The position numbers and the translations under genes are program-made. The notes beneath the pieces are model-generated. The model had not been told where the DNA came from. It did not search any database and saw only the letters and a list, made by a program, of their open reading frames with translations. From a virus, in the IMG/VR virus record IMGVR_UViG_3300025132_000061, positions 1 through 48,582 of that record: DNA of 48,582 nucleotides; one strand, written 5' to 3'. Position 1 is the first letter of the stretch. Each line of letters opens with the position of its first letter. Positions 39,801-48,574 of the stretch are shown here, piece after piece.

Positions 39801-42055
39801 CTTTTGTTGCTCCTAGTGGAAGTTCAAGGGCTGTTTATTTTGATGGTGGTGCAGGGCAATCTGATGTATCTACTTGGTATGGTGTACAAAATAAAGCATA
39901 TAGTGCAATAGATGTAGGTCAAGCTCATACATCTATTTGGACAAACAATACTGCAGGTTCTTGGAAAAGGATGTTTGATGTACTTGGCGACCATTCTTTA
40001 GTAAGAGCTAATGTAAACTTTCAATCTACTGGAACAATTACTGCAAGTGGTGGAGATTCTACAAGTTGGAACTCAGCTTACACATGGGGAGACCATAGTA
40101 AAGTAGGTTACTTAACAAGTCATCAAAGTTTGTCTGGATATGCAACTTTAAGTGGTACTGGTGAAACTTTTACAACAAATAAAACCTTTAGTTCTAACAT
40201 TTATATAGGTGGAAATGTAGCTACGGATAATATTGTTGCTTATCGTGGAACAGATACAGTAACTATAGACGCTGGTAAAGTTATCTTAGGTGGAACTGGT
40301 CATCAATCCACTCCTAATATAGTAAGTCTCAGAGGGCATTCACTTCCTTATAGTGGTGGTGGATATTTAGCAGGAGAGGGATTTTTAGAATTTGACTCTT
40401 ATGTTAGTTGGACAGGTGCACAAAGAAGATTTGCGATAACAAATGCTTATGGTCAAGATTGGGGTTCATTAGCTTTCTTAATGGGTAATGCCTCTGATAA
40501 ATATCCTAGACTTACTACGAATGGAGCAGTAGATAGTAATACAATTTTATGCATGAGGCTAAAAGGTAATAACCTTATAGTGGGCGGTCAAGTTGATGCT
40601 AGTGGTGGTAATAGTGGTAATTGGAATACTGCATATGGTTGGGGTAACCATGGAAGTGCAGGTTATTTAACCAGTCATCAATCTTTAAGTGCTTATGCAA
40701 CAAAAGCATCTCCTACATTTACTGGTCAAGTAACAATAGGGTCTAATAATCGCCTTATTGGTGGTTTTGGTGCAGTAACTACTGCAGGGACTTTAGACTG
40801 GAACCATAGTTCAAATGCAATTAGTGGTAGTGGATATACATTACTACTAGGTAATGCTACAAATGGTCCAGAGGCTACTAGTAATTATTACCATCCATTT
40901 ACTTTTGAATATAGTAGAAATGATGGTTATGGCAACATGACTCAATTTGCTATTCCATATTATAGTGGAAATGTAAGTTATAGAACTAGATATAGTGGCA
41001 GTTGGAGTGGTTGGAAAACAATGATTAGTAGTGGAAATATATCTACTTATGCTGATAAAACACCTTCATGGGTTCCAAGTTCAAACCCTAACTATCTAAC
41101 ATCTCATCAGTCATTATCTGGTTATCTCACGACATCAGGTACAGCATACGACTCTAGTAGGTTGAGTGGTTTAAGCATTACAAGTGGAACTGTAAACAAT
41201 CAAGCAAATAGAATAGTAAGAACTGATGGTAATGGATACCTAAACCAAGGTTGGATACATACTACTAGTGGTTCAACAAATGCTACCATGACTAGGATTT
41301 ATGCTAGTTACGATGGCTACATAAGATATTATACTCCTGCAGAGTTTGGAAAACAGATTGGTGCAAATATACAATATAGTTCTTTAAGTGGTAAACCAAC
41401 TATACCTACAAATAACAATCAATTAACGAATGGTGCAGGGTATAAGACTACAGATACGAATACTACTTATACAGCAGGAACTGGAATGTCCCTATCTGGA
41501 ACTACCTTTAATTGTACAGTAGTTAACACAGATACAAATACTACTTATAGCGCAGGTACTGGTGTCACATTATCAGGCACACAGTTTAGTATTGGTCAAG
41601 ATGTAGCATCTAATGCTGATGTAATCTTTAAAAACACTCAAGCTAATGGTACTTTTTTAGCGAATAGTACTTCAACATTTAAGCAGAATGTTCAGATGGA
41701 CAGAGACTTAACTGTGACTGGTACTGTTACCTATGGAAAGTTAGCACAGTCTAAATCAGATAGAAGATTAAAGAAAGATATTCAACCCCTTGAGACACCC
41801 CTAGACAAGGTTTCTAAATTAGAAGGTAAGAAGTTTAAATGGAAAGATGATAATGCCCAGGATTTTGGTGTTATTGCTCAAGAGGTCGAGAAAGTCTTAC
41901 CTGAATTAACATCTGAAGATAAAGAAGGTTATAAGAGTGTTAATTATCAAGGTATGATTCCCTACCTAATTGAATCCATAAAAGAATTGAAAAACGAAGT
42001 GGAAACTTTAAAATCTAAATGTAAATGTAAAACAGGAGAATGTTGTAATGGCTAA
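36809..42055 (+). CDS. Tail fibre with repeat shaft and C-terminal S74 intramolecular chaperone
   Basis: This protein of 1748 residues is the likely receptor-binding fibre. The shaft has nine copies of LTSHQ (mostly GYLTSHQSLSGYATQSW), six AYGWGDH/AYGWGNH-type units, and several NKPTIPTNNNQLTNGAGY units. The C-terminus is a peptidase S74 domain: SDRRLKKDIQPL with S1650 as the predicted self-cleavage residue, then FGVIAQEVEKVLPEL and a coiled coil (IESIKELKNEVETLKSK). The chaperone directs trimer folding and is then cut off. GGAG precedes the ATG. The repeats could recombine to vary the fibre. Confidence 0.92.
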   Translation: MPSYKKLLVDGDNVSKLTNDAGYITSVGSVSYNDLTNKPTLFDGNYNSLTNKPSLFDGNYNSLSNKPTIPTNNNQLTNGAGFITGLSYSSLTSKPTHVVNSVLAVRGTSTPDTAGDNTGATFNYSASSATNKPPGTDHSLMTMAYSANWQTQIAQDWRIGGRMYVRGQNNGTWSSWYQQWSEHDFSQTSINNWQTAYGWGDHSKSGYLTSHQSLSGYATQSWVQNQKYLTSQTDSQQLSISGSTVSISGGNSISLPTYSNFSGSYDDLTNKPTIPGNTSHLVNDAGFLTSSGIINYARYGVVNDTRNTVVSPYNGGKQVRWDFKGNSADGLSDGNTYHGVMQFNPWSDSSGGASHQIGFTDNNNIWTRVSTNSSTWGSWVKQWSENHFSSTQITNWHTAYGWGDHSKQGYLTSHQDISGKANLSGATFTGNINTSTHTAMSRLMGHPGGLEIQSSQTDYGGIYLSDNNGDFVLQMYGSAHNNYGFLSSEWGAWDWRKQVNGKTYDNNQTTYYIQTNATTNLHTLTVANTITSSSQISASGGNSSHWNTAYGWGNHADAKYSTFSGSYNDLSNKPTIPTNNNQLTNGAGYLTSHQNISGKANLSGATFTGQVNVKASTPFLYVGDNVSNNDGGWDANIMIDSGSHSRLRLENRNNNKNLLLYSHANTSEPHVVATDSATKLYVGVSGTDSYWDNSGRIHTHSDGNSGNWNTAYGWGNHASAGYLTSHQSLSGYATQSWVQNQKYSTFSGSYNDLSNKPTIPSLSGYATQSWVTSQGYTGYGNGDLNTYLTGTGINQYKFSLNDYGSLWASDSTNSKSNNNPMSLKLWYVYNDYASGSPSNYGTILDIYGQSGHSRSHMLFGQDQRVYTRSTFYNQPGWNAWKTLAWTTDIPTNNNQLTNGSGYLTSHQSLSGYATESWVEGKKYLTSHQSLSGYATQSWVNSQGFLKSQTDSQTLSISGKTLTISSGNSITLPTDNNHLSNIRQTGADNTPAGTQFNNAFVAPSGSSRAVYFDGGAGQSDVSTWYGVQNKAYSAIDVGQAHTSIWTNNTAGSWKRMFDVLGDHSLVRANVNFQSTGTITASGGDSTSWNSAYTWGDHSKVGYLTSHQSLSGYATLSGTGETFTTNKTFSSNIYIGGNVATDNIVAYRGTDTVTIDAGKVILGGTGHQSTPNIVSLRGHSLPYSGGGYLAGEGFLEFDSYVSWTGAQRRFAITNAYGQDWGSLAFLMGNASDKYPRLTTNGAVDSNTILCMRLKGNNLIVGGQVDASGGNSGNWNTAYGWGNHGSAGYLTSHQSLSAYATKASPTFTGQVTIGSNNRLIGGFGAVTTAGTLDWNHSSNAISGSGYTLLLGNATNGPEATSNYYHPFTFEYSRNDGYGNMTQFAIPYYSGNVSYRTRYSGSWSGWKTMISSGNISTYADKTPSWVPSSNPNYLTSHQSLSGYLTTSGTAYDSSRLSGLSITSGTVNNQANRIVRTDGNGYLNQGWIHTTSGSTNATMTRIYASYDGYIRYYTPAEFGKQIGANIQYSSLSGKPTIPTNNNQLTNGAGYKTTDTNTTYTAGTGMSLSGTTFNCTVVNTDTNTTYSAGTGVTLSGTQFSIGQDVASNADVIFKNTQANGTFLANSTSTFKQNVQMDRDLTVTGTVTYGKLAQSKSDRRLKKDIQPLETPLDKVSKLEGKKFKWKDDNAQDFGVIAQEVEKVLPELTSEDKEGYKSVNYQGMIPYLIESIKELKNEVETLKSKCKCKTGECCNG

Positions 42056-42263
42056 AACCTATACAAAAAAAACTGATGCAGATAACTGGAAAGCCAGTTC
42101 TGTTGAAGTAAAAGAGACCAAATCTACTACGATGAAAGTTGAAAAAACTTACGAACAAGTAGAAGGTGATATAGCAATGCTTGAAGACTCTAAAACAGCT
42201 ACTGAAGCTATGATAGAGGACTTAAAAGCAGAGTTAATTGAAATCGAAAACGTAGCAAAATAA
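42048..42263 (+). CDS. Small coiled-coil protein after the fibre gene
   Basis: 71 residues; starts 8 bases before the fibre stop, with GGAG upstream. Charged and helical (QVEGDIAMLEDSKTATEAMI, then EDLKAELIEIENVAK). Possibly a fibre-assembly or virion accessory protein. Not recognised. Confidence 0.65.
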   Translation: MAKTYTKKTDADNWKASSVEVKETKSTTMKVEKTYEQVEGDIAMLEDSKTATEAMIEDLKAELIEIENVAK

Positions 42264-42271
42264 GGAATAGT

Positions 42272-42535
42272 ATGTCAAAACCTAAGCAATCCAAAAAGAG
42301 AAAGGACGGATTTGTTAACATAGATGGCAAAGACTATGAGTGGGATAAGTTAAAAGACGAGGAAAAGTTTTACTTTAATCACGTCCTTGACTTGGACAAT
42401 AAACTAGCATCTGCAAAGTTCAATGTAGACCAAATGGCAGGTGGTCGTGAATATTGGATGGGTCTGTTAACAAAATCTCTGAACGGAGAAGTAATTGAAG
42501 GACCAATCAAAACCGAAGACGGCAAGGAGTTATAG
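42272..42535 (+). CDS. DUF6447-like small phage protein
   Basis: 87 residues. The segment FVNIDGKDYEWDKLKDEEKF followed by a long helix (LDLDNKLASAKFNVDQMAGG) and REYWMGLLTKSL fits the small DUF6447-type proteins often found beside fibre or lysis genes. Function unknown. AAGGA precedes the ATG. Confidence 0.6.
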   Translation: MSKPKQSKKRKDGFVNIDGKDYEWDKLKDEEKFYFNHVLDLDNKLASAKFNVDQMAGGREYWMGLLTKSLNGEVIEGPIKTEDGKEL

Positions 42536-42545
42536 AGGAGCCTTA

Positions 42546-42824
42546 ATTGACGATAACTATGTGTTATCATTAAATATAAAATGGCTCGGACAAATCTGCT
42601 TGCTTATTGCAGGGCTCGTTTACGGGTATTGGCAAATTGAAGTTCGTATTAAAACACTTGAAAATGAGATGGTTAATGCGAATGTTGAAATTGAAAACTT
42701 ACTTGATAAACATATTGCACAAGCAGAAAAGGAAACATTAGAGCTAACTGAAAAACTCGCCTTTTATGAAAAAGAATTCAACATCAACCCTCTTTCATGG
42801 GGGAAGAAAAAAAGAGGTAAGTAG
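42546..42824 (+). CDS. Membrane plus coiled-coil protein, spanin- or holin-like (start uncertain)
   Basis: One membrane helix (IKWLGQICLLIAGLVYGYW) is followed by a periplasmic-type coiled coil (VRIKTLENEMVNANVEIENL, then ELTEKLAFYEKEF). This resembles an inner-membrane spanin (Rz-like). The best ribosome site, GAGGAG at 42535-42540, is placed for an ATT at 42546; a TTG at 42495 overlapping the previous gene or a GTG at 42561 are alternatives. It is followed directly by two more membrane genes and the endolysin, forming a lysis cassette. Confidence 0.55.
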   Translation: MDDNYVLSLNIKWLGQICLLIAGLVYGYWQIEVRIKTLENEMVNANVEIENLLDKHIAQAEKETLELTEKLAFYEKEFNINPLSWGKKKRGK

Positions 42825-43141
42825 TGGACTTTTTAGCGGTTTATTCAGAAGCAGGAATGATAGGCGTGGTGGGCGCAATGTTTGTGTTCATGGTGTATTC
42901 TATGAACAAAAGAGGCAACGAGCAGGCAGATTCATTACAAAATTTAAAAGTAGAGAACAAGGGGCAATCTGAAACCCTTGAAAACATGGAAGGCATGGTA
43001 ATCAAATTGATTGAAAGGTGGAATAAAGCTGATGAGAGAATGGATAGAAAATTTGACGACCTAAATAGGAATATAAACGACCTGGATAATCAGGTCTCAG
43101 AAGTAAAGGGCTCTCTCAGTAGAGTTAATGGGAAACACTAA
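42824..43141 (+). CDS. Membrane protein with a long coiled-coil tail (lysis cassette)
   Basis: 105 residues with a GTG start overlapping the previous stop by one base; GAGGTAAG lies upstream. The N-terminal membrane helix (MIGVVGAMFVFMVYSM) is followed by a coiled coil (ERWNKADERMDRKFDDLNRN, then INDLDNQVSEVKGSL). Topology fits an Rz-like or holin-associated protein. The stop and next start overlap (TAATG). Confidence 0.65.
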   Translation: MDFLAVYSEAGMIGVVGAMFVFMVYSMNKRGNEQADSLQNLKVENKGQSETLENMEGMVIKLIERWNKADERMDRKFDDLNRNINDLDNQVSEVKGSLSRVNGKH

Positions 43142-43374
43142 TGCCTGCACATGACGATTATCGAAATAAAGATTTATACGCAATGATGGTGAAGTTTGAT
43201 GAAAGACAACGCACCATATTTAATATGCTACATAGAGTAGAAAAACATTTAGAAAAACTGAATGGTAAAGTAGCTGAACATGAATCTACAATCATAGAAT
43301 TAAGAACTATAGGCACAATAGCAATTATTGGAATGCCCATAATAGTCAACCTCGTAATGAAATACTTTAATTAA
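43141..43374 (+). CDS. XhlA-like holin-associated protein (tentative)
   Basis: 77 residues. A cytoplasmic coiled coil (RQRTIFNMLHRVEKHLEKLN, then GKVAEHESTIIELRT) is followed by a C-terminal membrane helix (IAIIGMPIIVNLVMKYF). This is the topology of the XhlA/hemolysin-type proteins in phage lysis cassettes. It overlaps the upstream stop, and the endolysin lies two genes downstream. Confidence 0.6.
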   Translation: MPAHDDYRNKDLYAMMVKFDERQRTIFNMLHRVEKHLEKLNGKVAEHESTIIELRTIGTIAIIGMPIIVNLVMKYFN

Positions 43375-43384
43375 GGAGAAGTGT

Positions 43385-43561
43385 ATGTTTGCTAAAATGA
43401 TGGCAGAATGGTTACTTGATGATGAAGTCAAAGGAGACTTAATCACACAACTAAATAAGGAAATAGATATTCCTTTCATAAATGAGAAAACCGAAGAGAA
43501 ACTACTTAATGCTCTTTGGAAAATCATTTGTGCAGTTATTGGCAAGAAGTTAGGTGCGTAA
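43385..43561 (+). CDS. Small amphipathic protein before the endolysin, 58 residues
   Basis: ATG at 43385 with AAGGAGA upstream. Acidic N-terminal helix (MFAKMMAEWLLDDEVKGDLI) and an amphipathic/hydrophobic C-terminal helix (LLNALWKIICAVIGKKLGA). It may be a pinholin-like or lysis helper, but the family is not recognised. Good ribosome site and packing support it. Confidence 0.65.
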   Translation: MFAKMMAEWLLDDEVKGDLITQLNKEIDIPFINEKTEEKLLNALWKIICAVIGKKLGA

Positions 43562-43578
43562 AAGAGACCAACTCTGGA

Positions 43579-43594
43579 ATCCACTTTGGTGGAT
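43579..43594 (+). other. Short hairpin ATCCAC-TTTG-GTGGAT before the endolysin
   Basis: A perfect 6-bp stem with a 4-base loop, 39 bases ahead of the preferred endolysin ATG, which itself lacks a clear ribosome site. It might modulate endolysin translation or timing. Confidence 0.4.
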
Positions 43595-43633
43595 GCTAGG
43601 TTTGATTCTCTTTGCGTTAATAACAACAATATA

Positions 43634-44032
43634 ATGCCAAGACTAGGTAAAAGAAGTAAATCAAGACTCAAAGGGGTGGACCAAAGACTGGTTCACCTCT
43701 TAGAAGAAGTGGTTAAATACTTTGACATAACAGTAATTGAAGGAATTCGGTCTCAGGAGAGGCAGAATGAATTGGTTGAGCAAGGTAAGAGCAAGACAAA
43801 GTTTGGAAAGCATGTAAAAGGACATGCAGTAGATATTGCTCCATACCCTATAGATTGGAAAGCAAGAGATGACTTTCACTATCTTGGAGGTTTTGTTTTA
43901 GCGATTGCAAATAGACTAGGCTATAAGGTTCGTTGGGGAGGGGACTGGAATGCCTCATCTCTCTACAAAGGGCAACGCACAACCAAGGACAATTCCTTTG
44001 ACGATTTAGTTCATTTTGAATTATTGGATTAA
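43634..44032 (+). CDS. Endolysin, M15-type L-Ala-D-Glu/D-Ala peptidase
   Basis: 132 residues from the ATG at 43634. The family's usual opening is MPRLGKRSKSRLKGVDQRL; a TTG at 43586 is possible but less likely. Zinc/active-site pattern: KHVKGHAVDIAP with H60 and D67, and VHFEL with H127; D124 may be the catalytic acid. It should cut peptide cross-bridges of the cell wall at lysis. It follows several membrane lysis genes. No signal peptide, so it relies on a holin. Confidence 0.88.
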   Translation: MPRLGKRSKSRLKGVDQRLVHLLEEVVKYFDITVIEGIRSQERQNELVEQGKSKTKFGKHVKGHAVDIAPYPIDWKARDDFHYLGGFVLAIANRLGYKVRWGGDWNASSLYKGQRTTKDNSFDDLVHFELLD

Positions 44033-44056
44033 TCGTGGGCAAAACTAAGAGGTTAT

Positions 44057-44818
44057 ATGAAAATAAAAGAACAAGTAGTTATCTTTCCAGATATCCACTT
44101 TCCCAACCACGATGAGAAGGCATTTAAATGTGCTTTAAACGTATTAAGAAAAGTAAAACCATCAGCATTCTTACTATTAGGAGATGTAATTGATGGCGAA
44201 TCCGTTTCCCATTGGCAATGGCGTAAGAAAAAGCGTCCACCATTGGAATACCAACTTCCCAGTATTGATGAAGAAATTAAGCAGGGGAATCTTGGTTTGG
44301 ATAGAATTGATGAAGTTTTGGAAGAAGTGGGGTGTAAGAAAAAACAATTTACCCAAGGAAATCATGAAAAATGGTTCGACTACTTTGTCGATGAAAACCC
44401 ATACCTTGAAGATTACACCTCAAGAAAAGCCTTCAAATTTGATGAGCGAGGATATAAATGGGCTCCGTATGGTAAAGTCATTAAAGTGTTTGGAAGCAAA
44501 TTATACGCATACCACGGAGGACATTACATGGGAATTGCCCATGCAAGAACTCACGCATTACAAATGGGATGCAACATCATCTATGGTCACACACACGACA
44601 GCCAAAAAGCAGTTATCACCCACATTAGTGGACCGCACATGGCGTATTCAATGGGATGTTTAACAGATATGACAAAAGATTATCTTAGTGGACGTCCTAC
44701 TAATTGGACTCACAATGTTGGTATTCTGGATATCTTTGCAAACGGCAATTTTAATCTTGTGGTGTTGGATATTGTCAAAGGTGTCACAACATATGGAGGA
44801 GATGTTATAAGTGGCTAA
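44057..44818 (+). CDS. Calcineurin-like metallophosphoesterase
   Basis: This protein of 253 residues has all metal-binding motifs: DIH (D12, H14), GDVID (G42, D43), GNHE (N102, H103, E104), H153 in AYHGGH, and GHTH (H178, H180). AGAGG precedes the ATG. Substrate unknown; phage members may act on DNA ends, nucleotides or phosphoproteins. It sits in the late operon between the endolysin and the tail protein, overlapping the latter by 8 bases, so a late role such as DNA processing is possible. Confidence 0.85.
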   Translation: MKIKEQVVIFPDIHFPNHDEKAFKCALNVLRKVKPSAFLLLGDVIDGESVSHWQWRKKKRPPLEYQLPSIDEEIKQGNLGLDRIDEVLEEVGCKKKQFTQGNHEKWFDYFVDENPYLEDYTSRKAFKFDERGYKWAPYGKVIKVFGSKLYAYHGGHYMGIAHARTHALQMGCNIIYGHTHDSQKAVITHISGPHMAYSMGCLTDMTKDYLSGRPTNWTHNVGILDIFANGNFNLVVLDIVKGVTTYGGDVISG

Positions 44819-47800
44819 ATTAACTGAATTAGTTAGTGATTTTAGTGGAGGCATAGTTAAAGGTTATGCTTCATCTAACCTAAAGAACAATCAGTTAGCT
44901 GAGTGTAATAATCTCATAGCAGATGGCATTGGAAAACTGTCTACTGTCCCTGCAGTTCAAAGTAAATCTACCAATGATTTTGTAGTGGACTTACCTAGTA
45001 TTAAGTCTAAGAATATTCATGCATGGTCTACAGATATGCATTTATCTATTCTTACTCCACAAGATTCAAGTGTTATAGTAGACCCAGTAGTAACAGAAGT
45101 ACAGAAAGCTTATCAGGCTAGAACATTGTTTTTTACAACAAATATGAAAGCTAACCTACAGCAAACTATAGGTATAGTAGATGCTGATAATGATATGCCT
45201 TTAGATGCTATATTTCTTGATGGAAGTATTGGTGGTGGAAAAAGTGAAACTTTTGTAAGGGAACAAGAAACAGTTAAGCAACTTGAAGAGCATATTCATG
45301 CTTGGAATACTAGAACACATGATGGTTCTGGCTCTAATTATGACCAAGCTTTTGATGATTACAATAATAATATTTCTGAGTGGAAATACATGACTCATTC
45401 TCAAATGGGCACATTTCAAAAAGGTTTCCCAGAAAGTTTTGACCAAAGCACCTACTTTCCTATTTCATTTAGTACAGAAACAACGCAATGGATTAATCTA
45501 AATATTGATGATACGGATACTGCAAGATTTAACACTCCATATTTAAGCGCTCTTATAGGGCGAGAGGGATTTACTGCAGATGATGACGATACTGGAAGAG
45601 TAATGCGATTTGGTATTGTTCATGAATATTGGGGTAGAAAGAATATAAAGTTAGTAAACCTACAAGGTTCTATGAGTGGTGCTCAGTTTTGGACTCCAAA
45701 AAGAAATCCAAGTGTAGGTTTTGGAGAATTTGGATTAGTAGGGACTCCTACTGAAGAGATGCTAACCCTTCCTTTGGCAAATGAAGTACTTACAGCAAAT
45801 ATGATGGGTGAAGCAGATGGAAATATGATTAATAAGAGTGGCAATGTAGATGGATGGGAAGAAAATGATGAAGAATGGGTTATGTTTTGGTCAGATGTGT
45901 TTGATGAATATAAGCAGTTTGGAGCTTTTTCTGAATGGACCTACGAATTACAAAATGTACCTAATAATCAGAATGTAAACTACAAACTTACTATAGTATT
46001 TCATTCTAACTCAGAACATACCGAAGAAAAGACTCTACAAGCCTCATTTGAGCATGAAATAGGTCAGGATGCATATGATATAAGGACTGGTCTTTTTAGT
46101 GCCTTAGAAGCGAAATTAAACAATGATGCTGATTTAGCACCATTTAAGTTTAGTTGGGCTGATGATGGAGAAAAAGTAACCTTTGAACAAGACGTAAATA
46201 CCCCTACACCTTATGGTATTAAAAGCGTAACTGCTCAACAAACAGTTAGAGAAGCAAATGTAGAATTAACAACAGGTCAGTCTTTTGATAATTTATTAGC
46301 TGTAGCAGGACAAAATGCTCAAGTTGCAGTTTATAGAATAGATGCTGATGAATGGAACGATTGGAATCTTGATTTAAGAAACGATACAAATGTATCACAG
46401 AATACTGCATTGGCATTTTCAGACGCAGAAGGTTATCTACGAGTTTCAGATAAGAATTTTTATACAAATAATAAACCTAAGTGGTTTGGGTATTTAGATT
46501 TAAACAATCATGTGTATGTAGATGGAAATTTCAATGTAGATGACCAAGGTGACCCACAAGGTGGATTCTACGAAGACGATGTAATGCCTACACCTTATAC
46601 TAAGATACATGATAGTGGAAACTTAGAAGGACAATGGCTACATACTATCTACGAAACATATAGTAATTTTAAATATGAAGAAGATAGTCCAAGTGAAGTA
46701 ACCATAGATTTCCCACAGCACGGAGAGTATAGCCCCCATCAGCAAGGAATAAAAGTATTTGCAGAATGGATAGATGGCAAACAGCAGAATGGTAGTGATT
46801 TAAGTGGACACTCCTTAATGGATGGTAGTTTTGGAAAAGCAGAGATAGTTGAAGTATGGTGGAATTATACTTATGTAGGAGGTGCAATAAGTCAGCCTCA
46901 AAAGTTTAAAACATATAAAAACTCAGGTAATGCAGTAGAAATAAAAGAGTTTTCTATGACTCCTCAAGTAGATGCTGATACAAAATGCGCTTTAGGAATA
47001 GGATTTGCATTAGGTAGAAGATTAGTAAGTGGAGATGGCTCTACTGGGTTAATTAACGCAAGATTAAAAGGCATTGAAATATGGGGAAGGTTTACAGATT
47101 ATGATGCAAATAACTTACTACAATTAGCTGAGATAGATTTAGCAAAAGGATGGCGTTCTGAAGCTACTGGAGATTGGAAACCATTACATGACCATCAATA
47201 TGTGGATGGAGATGGCGTTAGTCATCCTAATGCCTGGTTTTCTCAGTCAGATGACACACATTCTTTAGCTGAAACATTAATATATACTACTCCTCCTGCA
47301 ATATCTTTCTTTCATAAGTATGGAATACGACATGATATACCTATTGGATTTGGAAATCTAGGTTCAGGTTGGAAAACATCCTGTGTATTTAACAGGAGAG
47401 CATACTATGGTAATGTTAGATTAGAGAATACAGACAACTTATTAACATATTATCCAGATGGTATTGTTAAATCTGCGGTAGGTATGTATGATACTGTTTC
47501 TGTAGATAACTTAATAGAAGCCACAATTAATGATGGAGATGAAATTACTTGTTTGATTGTAGCAGGTAATAAACTACTTCAATTCAAGAAGAGGTCTCTA
47601 ACCATTATGGGCGTAAAGATTTTAGAAAATGGTCAATCAAGAGAAGTTATTGAAAGGACTATAGACCATGTAGGTGTAGATGGAGATAACCAAATATGCA
47701 AAACACCTTATGGTATTTTATGGGTAAGTAGAAGTGGTATCTATACTTACGATGGTCAAAAGCTAGATAAACTTACAGAAAACCAACAAGGAAGTACTAT

Positions 47801-48152
47801 AAGTAAGCGTGTATGGGAAACCTTTTATAATGAAAGAACTCATGTAGGTTATGATGCATATTGGAATCAAGTTCATATTTGTCAAGATGTTGTAAACAAT
47901 CCTAAGACATTAATATATAGCTTTAATACAAGGGCATTTACAGAGACTGATAAAATGTATTCTTCAGACCAGAAAACTGGGTTTGTTAATGATGCATCAG
48001 GTCATTTATTATGGGCTCAAATAGGTACTGGAGATGATTCAGTTACTGAAAGTAGTAGTAATAGACCAAGCTTTAAAGATAGAAATAATAAATATAATGC
48101 TTATGAAGCTCCAATAGAGACAGACGCAGGCGAAAACATGTCGAACGCATAA
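44811..48152 (+). CDS. Tail nozzle/hub-like structural protein
   Basis: 1113 residues, GTG start at 44811 after GGAG, overlapping the previous gene. It opens LVSDFSGGIVKGYASSNLKN and NLIADGIGKLSTVPAVQS, typical of podovirus tail tube or nozzle proteins (compare T7 gp12-type openings). Near the C-terminus, CLIVAGNKLLQFKKRSLTIM and KTPYGILWVSRSGIYTYDGQ form a beta-propeller-like segment common in such proteins. Likely the tail nozzle or hub. Confidence 0.7.
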   Translation: MAKLTELVSDFSGGIVKGYASSNLKNNQLAECNNLIADGIGKLSTVPAVQSKSTNDFVVDLPSIKSKNIHAWSTDMHLSILTPQDSSVIVDPVVTEVQKAYQARTLFFTTNMKANLQQTIGIVDADNDMPLDAIFLDGSIGGGKSETFVREQETVKQLEEHIHAWNTRTHDGSGSNYDQAFDDYNNNISEWKYMTHSQMGTFQKGFPESFDQSTYFPISFSTETTQWINLNIDDTDTARFNTPYLSALIGREGFTADDDDTGRVMRFGIVHEYWGRKNIKLVNLQGSMSGAQFWTPKRNPSVGFGEFGLVGTPTEEMLTLPLANEVLTANMMGEADGNMINKSGNVDGWEENDEEWVMFWSDVFDEYKQFGAFSEWTYELQNVPNNQNVNYKLTIVFHSNSEHTEEKTLQASFEHEIGQDAYDIRTGLFSALEAKLNNDADLAPFKFSWADDGEKVTFEQDVNTPTPYGIKSVTAQQTVREANVELTTGQSFDNLLAVAGQNAQVAVYRIDADEWNDWNLDLRNDTNVSQNTALAFSDAEGYLRVSDKNFYTNNKPKWFGYLDLNNHVYVDGNFNVDDQGDPQGGFYEDDVMPTPYTKIHDSGNLEGQWLHTIYETYSNFKYEEDSPSEVTIDFPQHGEYSPHQQGIKVFAEWIDGKQQNGSDLSGHSLMDGSFGKAEIVEVWWNYTYVGGAISQPQKFKTYKNSGNAVEIKEFSMTPQVDADTKCALGIGFALGRRLVSGDGSTGLINARLKGIEIWGRFTDYDANNLLQLAEIDLAKGWRSEATGDWKPLHDHQYVDGDGVSHPNAWFSQSDDTHSLAETLIYTTPPAISFFHKYGIRHDIPIGFGNLGSGWKTSCVFNRRAYYGNVRLENTDNLLTYYPDGIVKSAVGMYDTVSVDNLIEATINDGDEITCLIVAGNKLLQFKKRSLTIMGVKILENGQSREVIERTIDHVGVDGDNQICKTPYGILWVSRSGIYTYDGQKLDKLTENQQGSTISKRVWETFYNERTHVGYDAYWNQVHICQDVVNNPKTLIYSFNTRAFTETDKMYSSDQKTGFVNDASGHLLWAQIGTGDDSVTESSSNRPSFKDRNNKYNAYEAPIETDAGENMSNA

Positions 48153-48574
48153 TGGCATTAGTAATTAAAACAACATCAAAAACAAGACAGAATGTTCAGT
48201 CTAATTCCAATTTGGAAACAAAGCTGTTTGATTTTAATGACCCTTCTATGACTAAAAGTTTTAGTAGGTGTAGCTTAACTTACGCAATACATGGTAATGG
48301 ATTATCTCCATTGGGAGTCTACTTTAAGATTGATAATCAAAACACATGGACGAAGTTTAAAGATAAAGATTTTTATAAAAACTACTCAGGGCATATCCTG
48401 AAAAAGACAAACAAGAAGTTATTACAACAGCACTTTGATTTCCCTAAAAAGTCTATAGGTACTAAGGTGCAAATAAAAGTTTGTTGGGACCCTGGTTATG
48501 TAACAAATACAACATGTAAAGATTTCAAATTAGTAGATATATCATTTACATACAGAGGGCTAAATAGGAAGTAA
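48152..48574 (+). CDS. Tail-associated protein, 140 residues
   Basis: TAATG overlap with the tail nozzle gene. Beta-rich and basic, with CSLTYAIHGNGLSPLGVYFK and the end FKLVDISFTYRGLNRK. Probably a small tail or fibre-attachment protein. Family not recognised. A further ATG AGT begins at 48577 and runs off the window. Confidence 0.65.
   Translation: MALVIKTTSKTRQNVQSNSNLETKLFDFNDPSMTKSFSRCSLTYAIHGNGLSPLGVYFKIDNQNTWTKFKDKDFYKNYSGHILKKTNKKLLQQHFDFPKKSIGTKVQIKVCWDPGYVTNTTCKDFKLVDISFTYRGLNRK

Noticed and set aside
36809-41500. CRISPR-like or intergenic repeat array
   Set aside because: The repeats are in frame within the tail fibre gene and encode shaft units; spacing is irregular.
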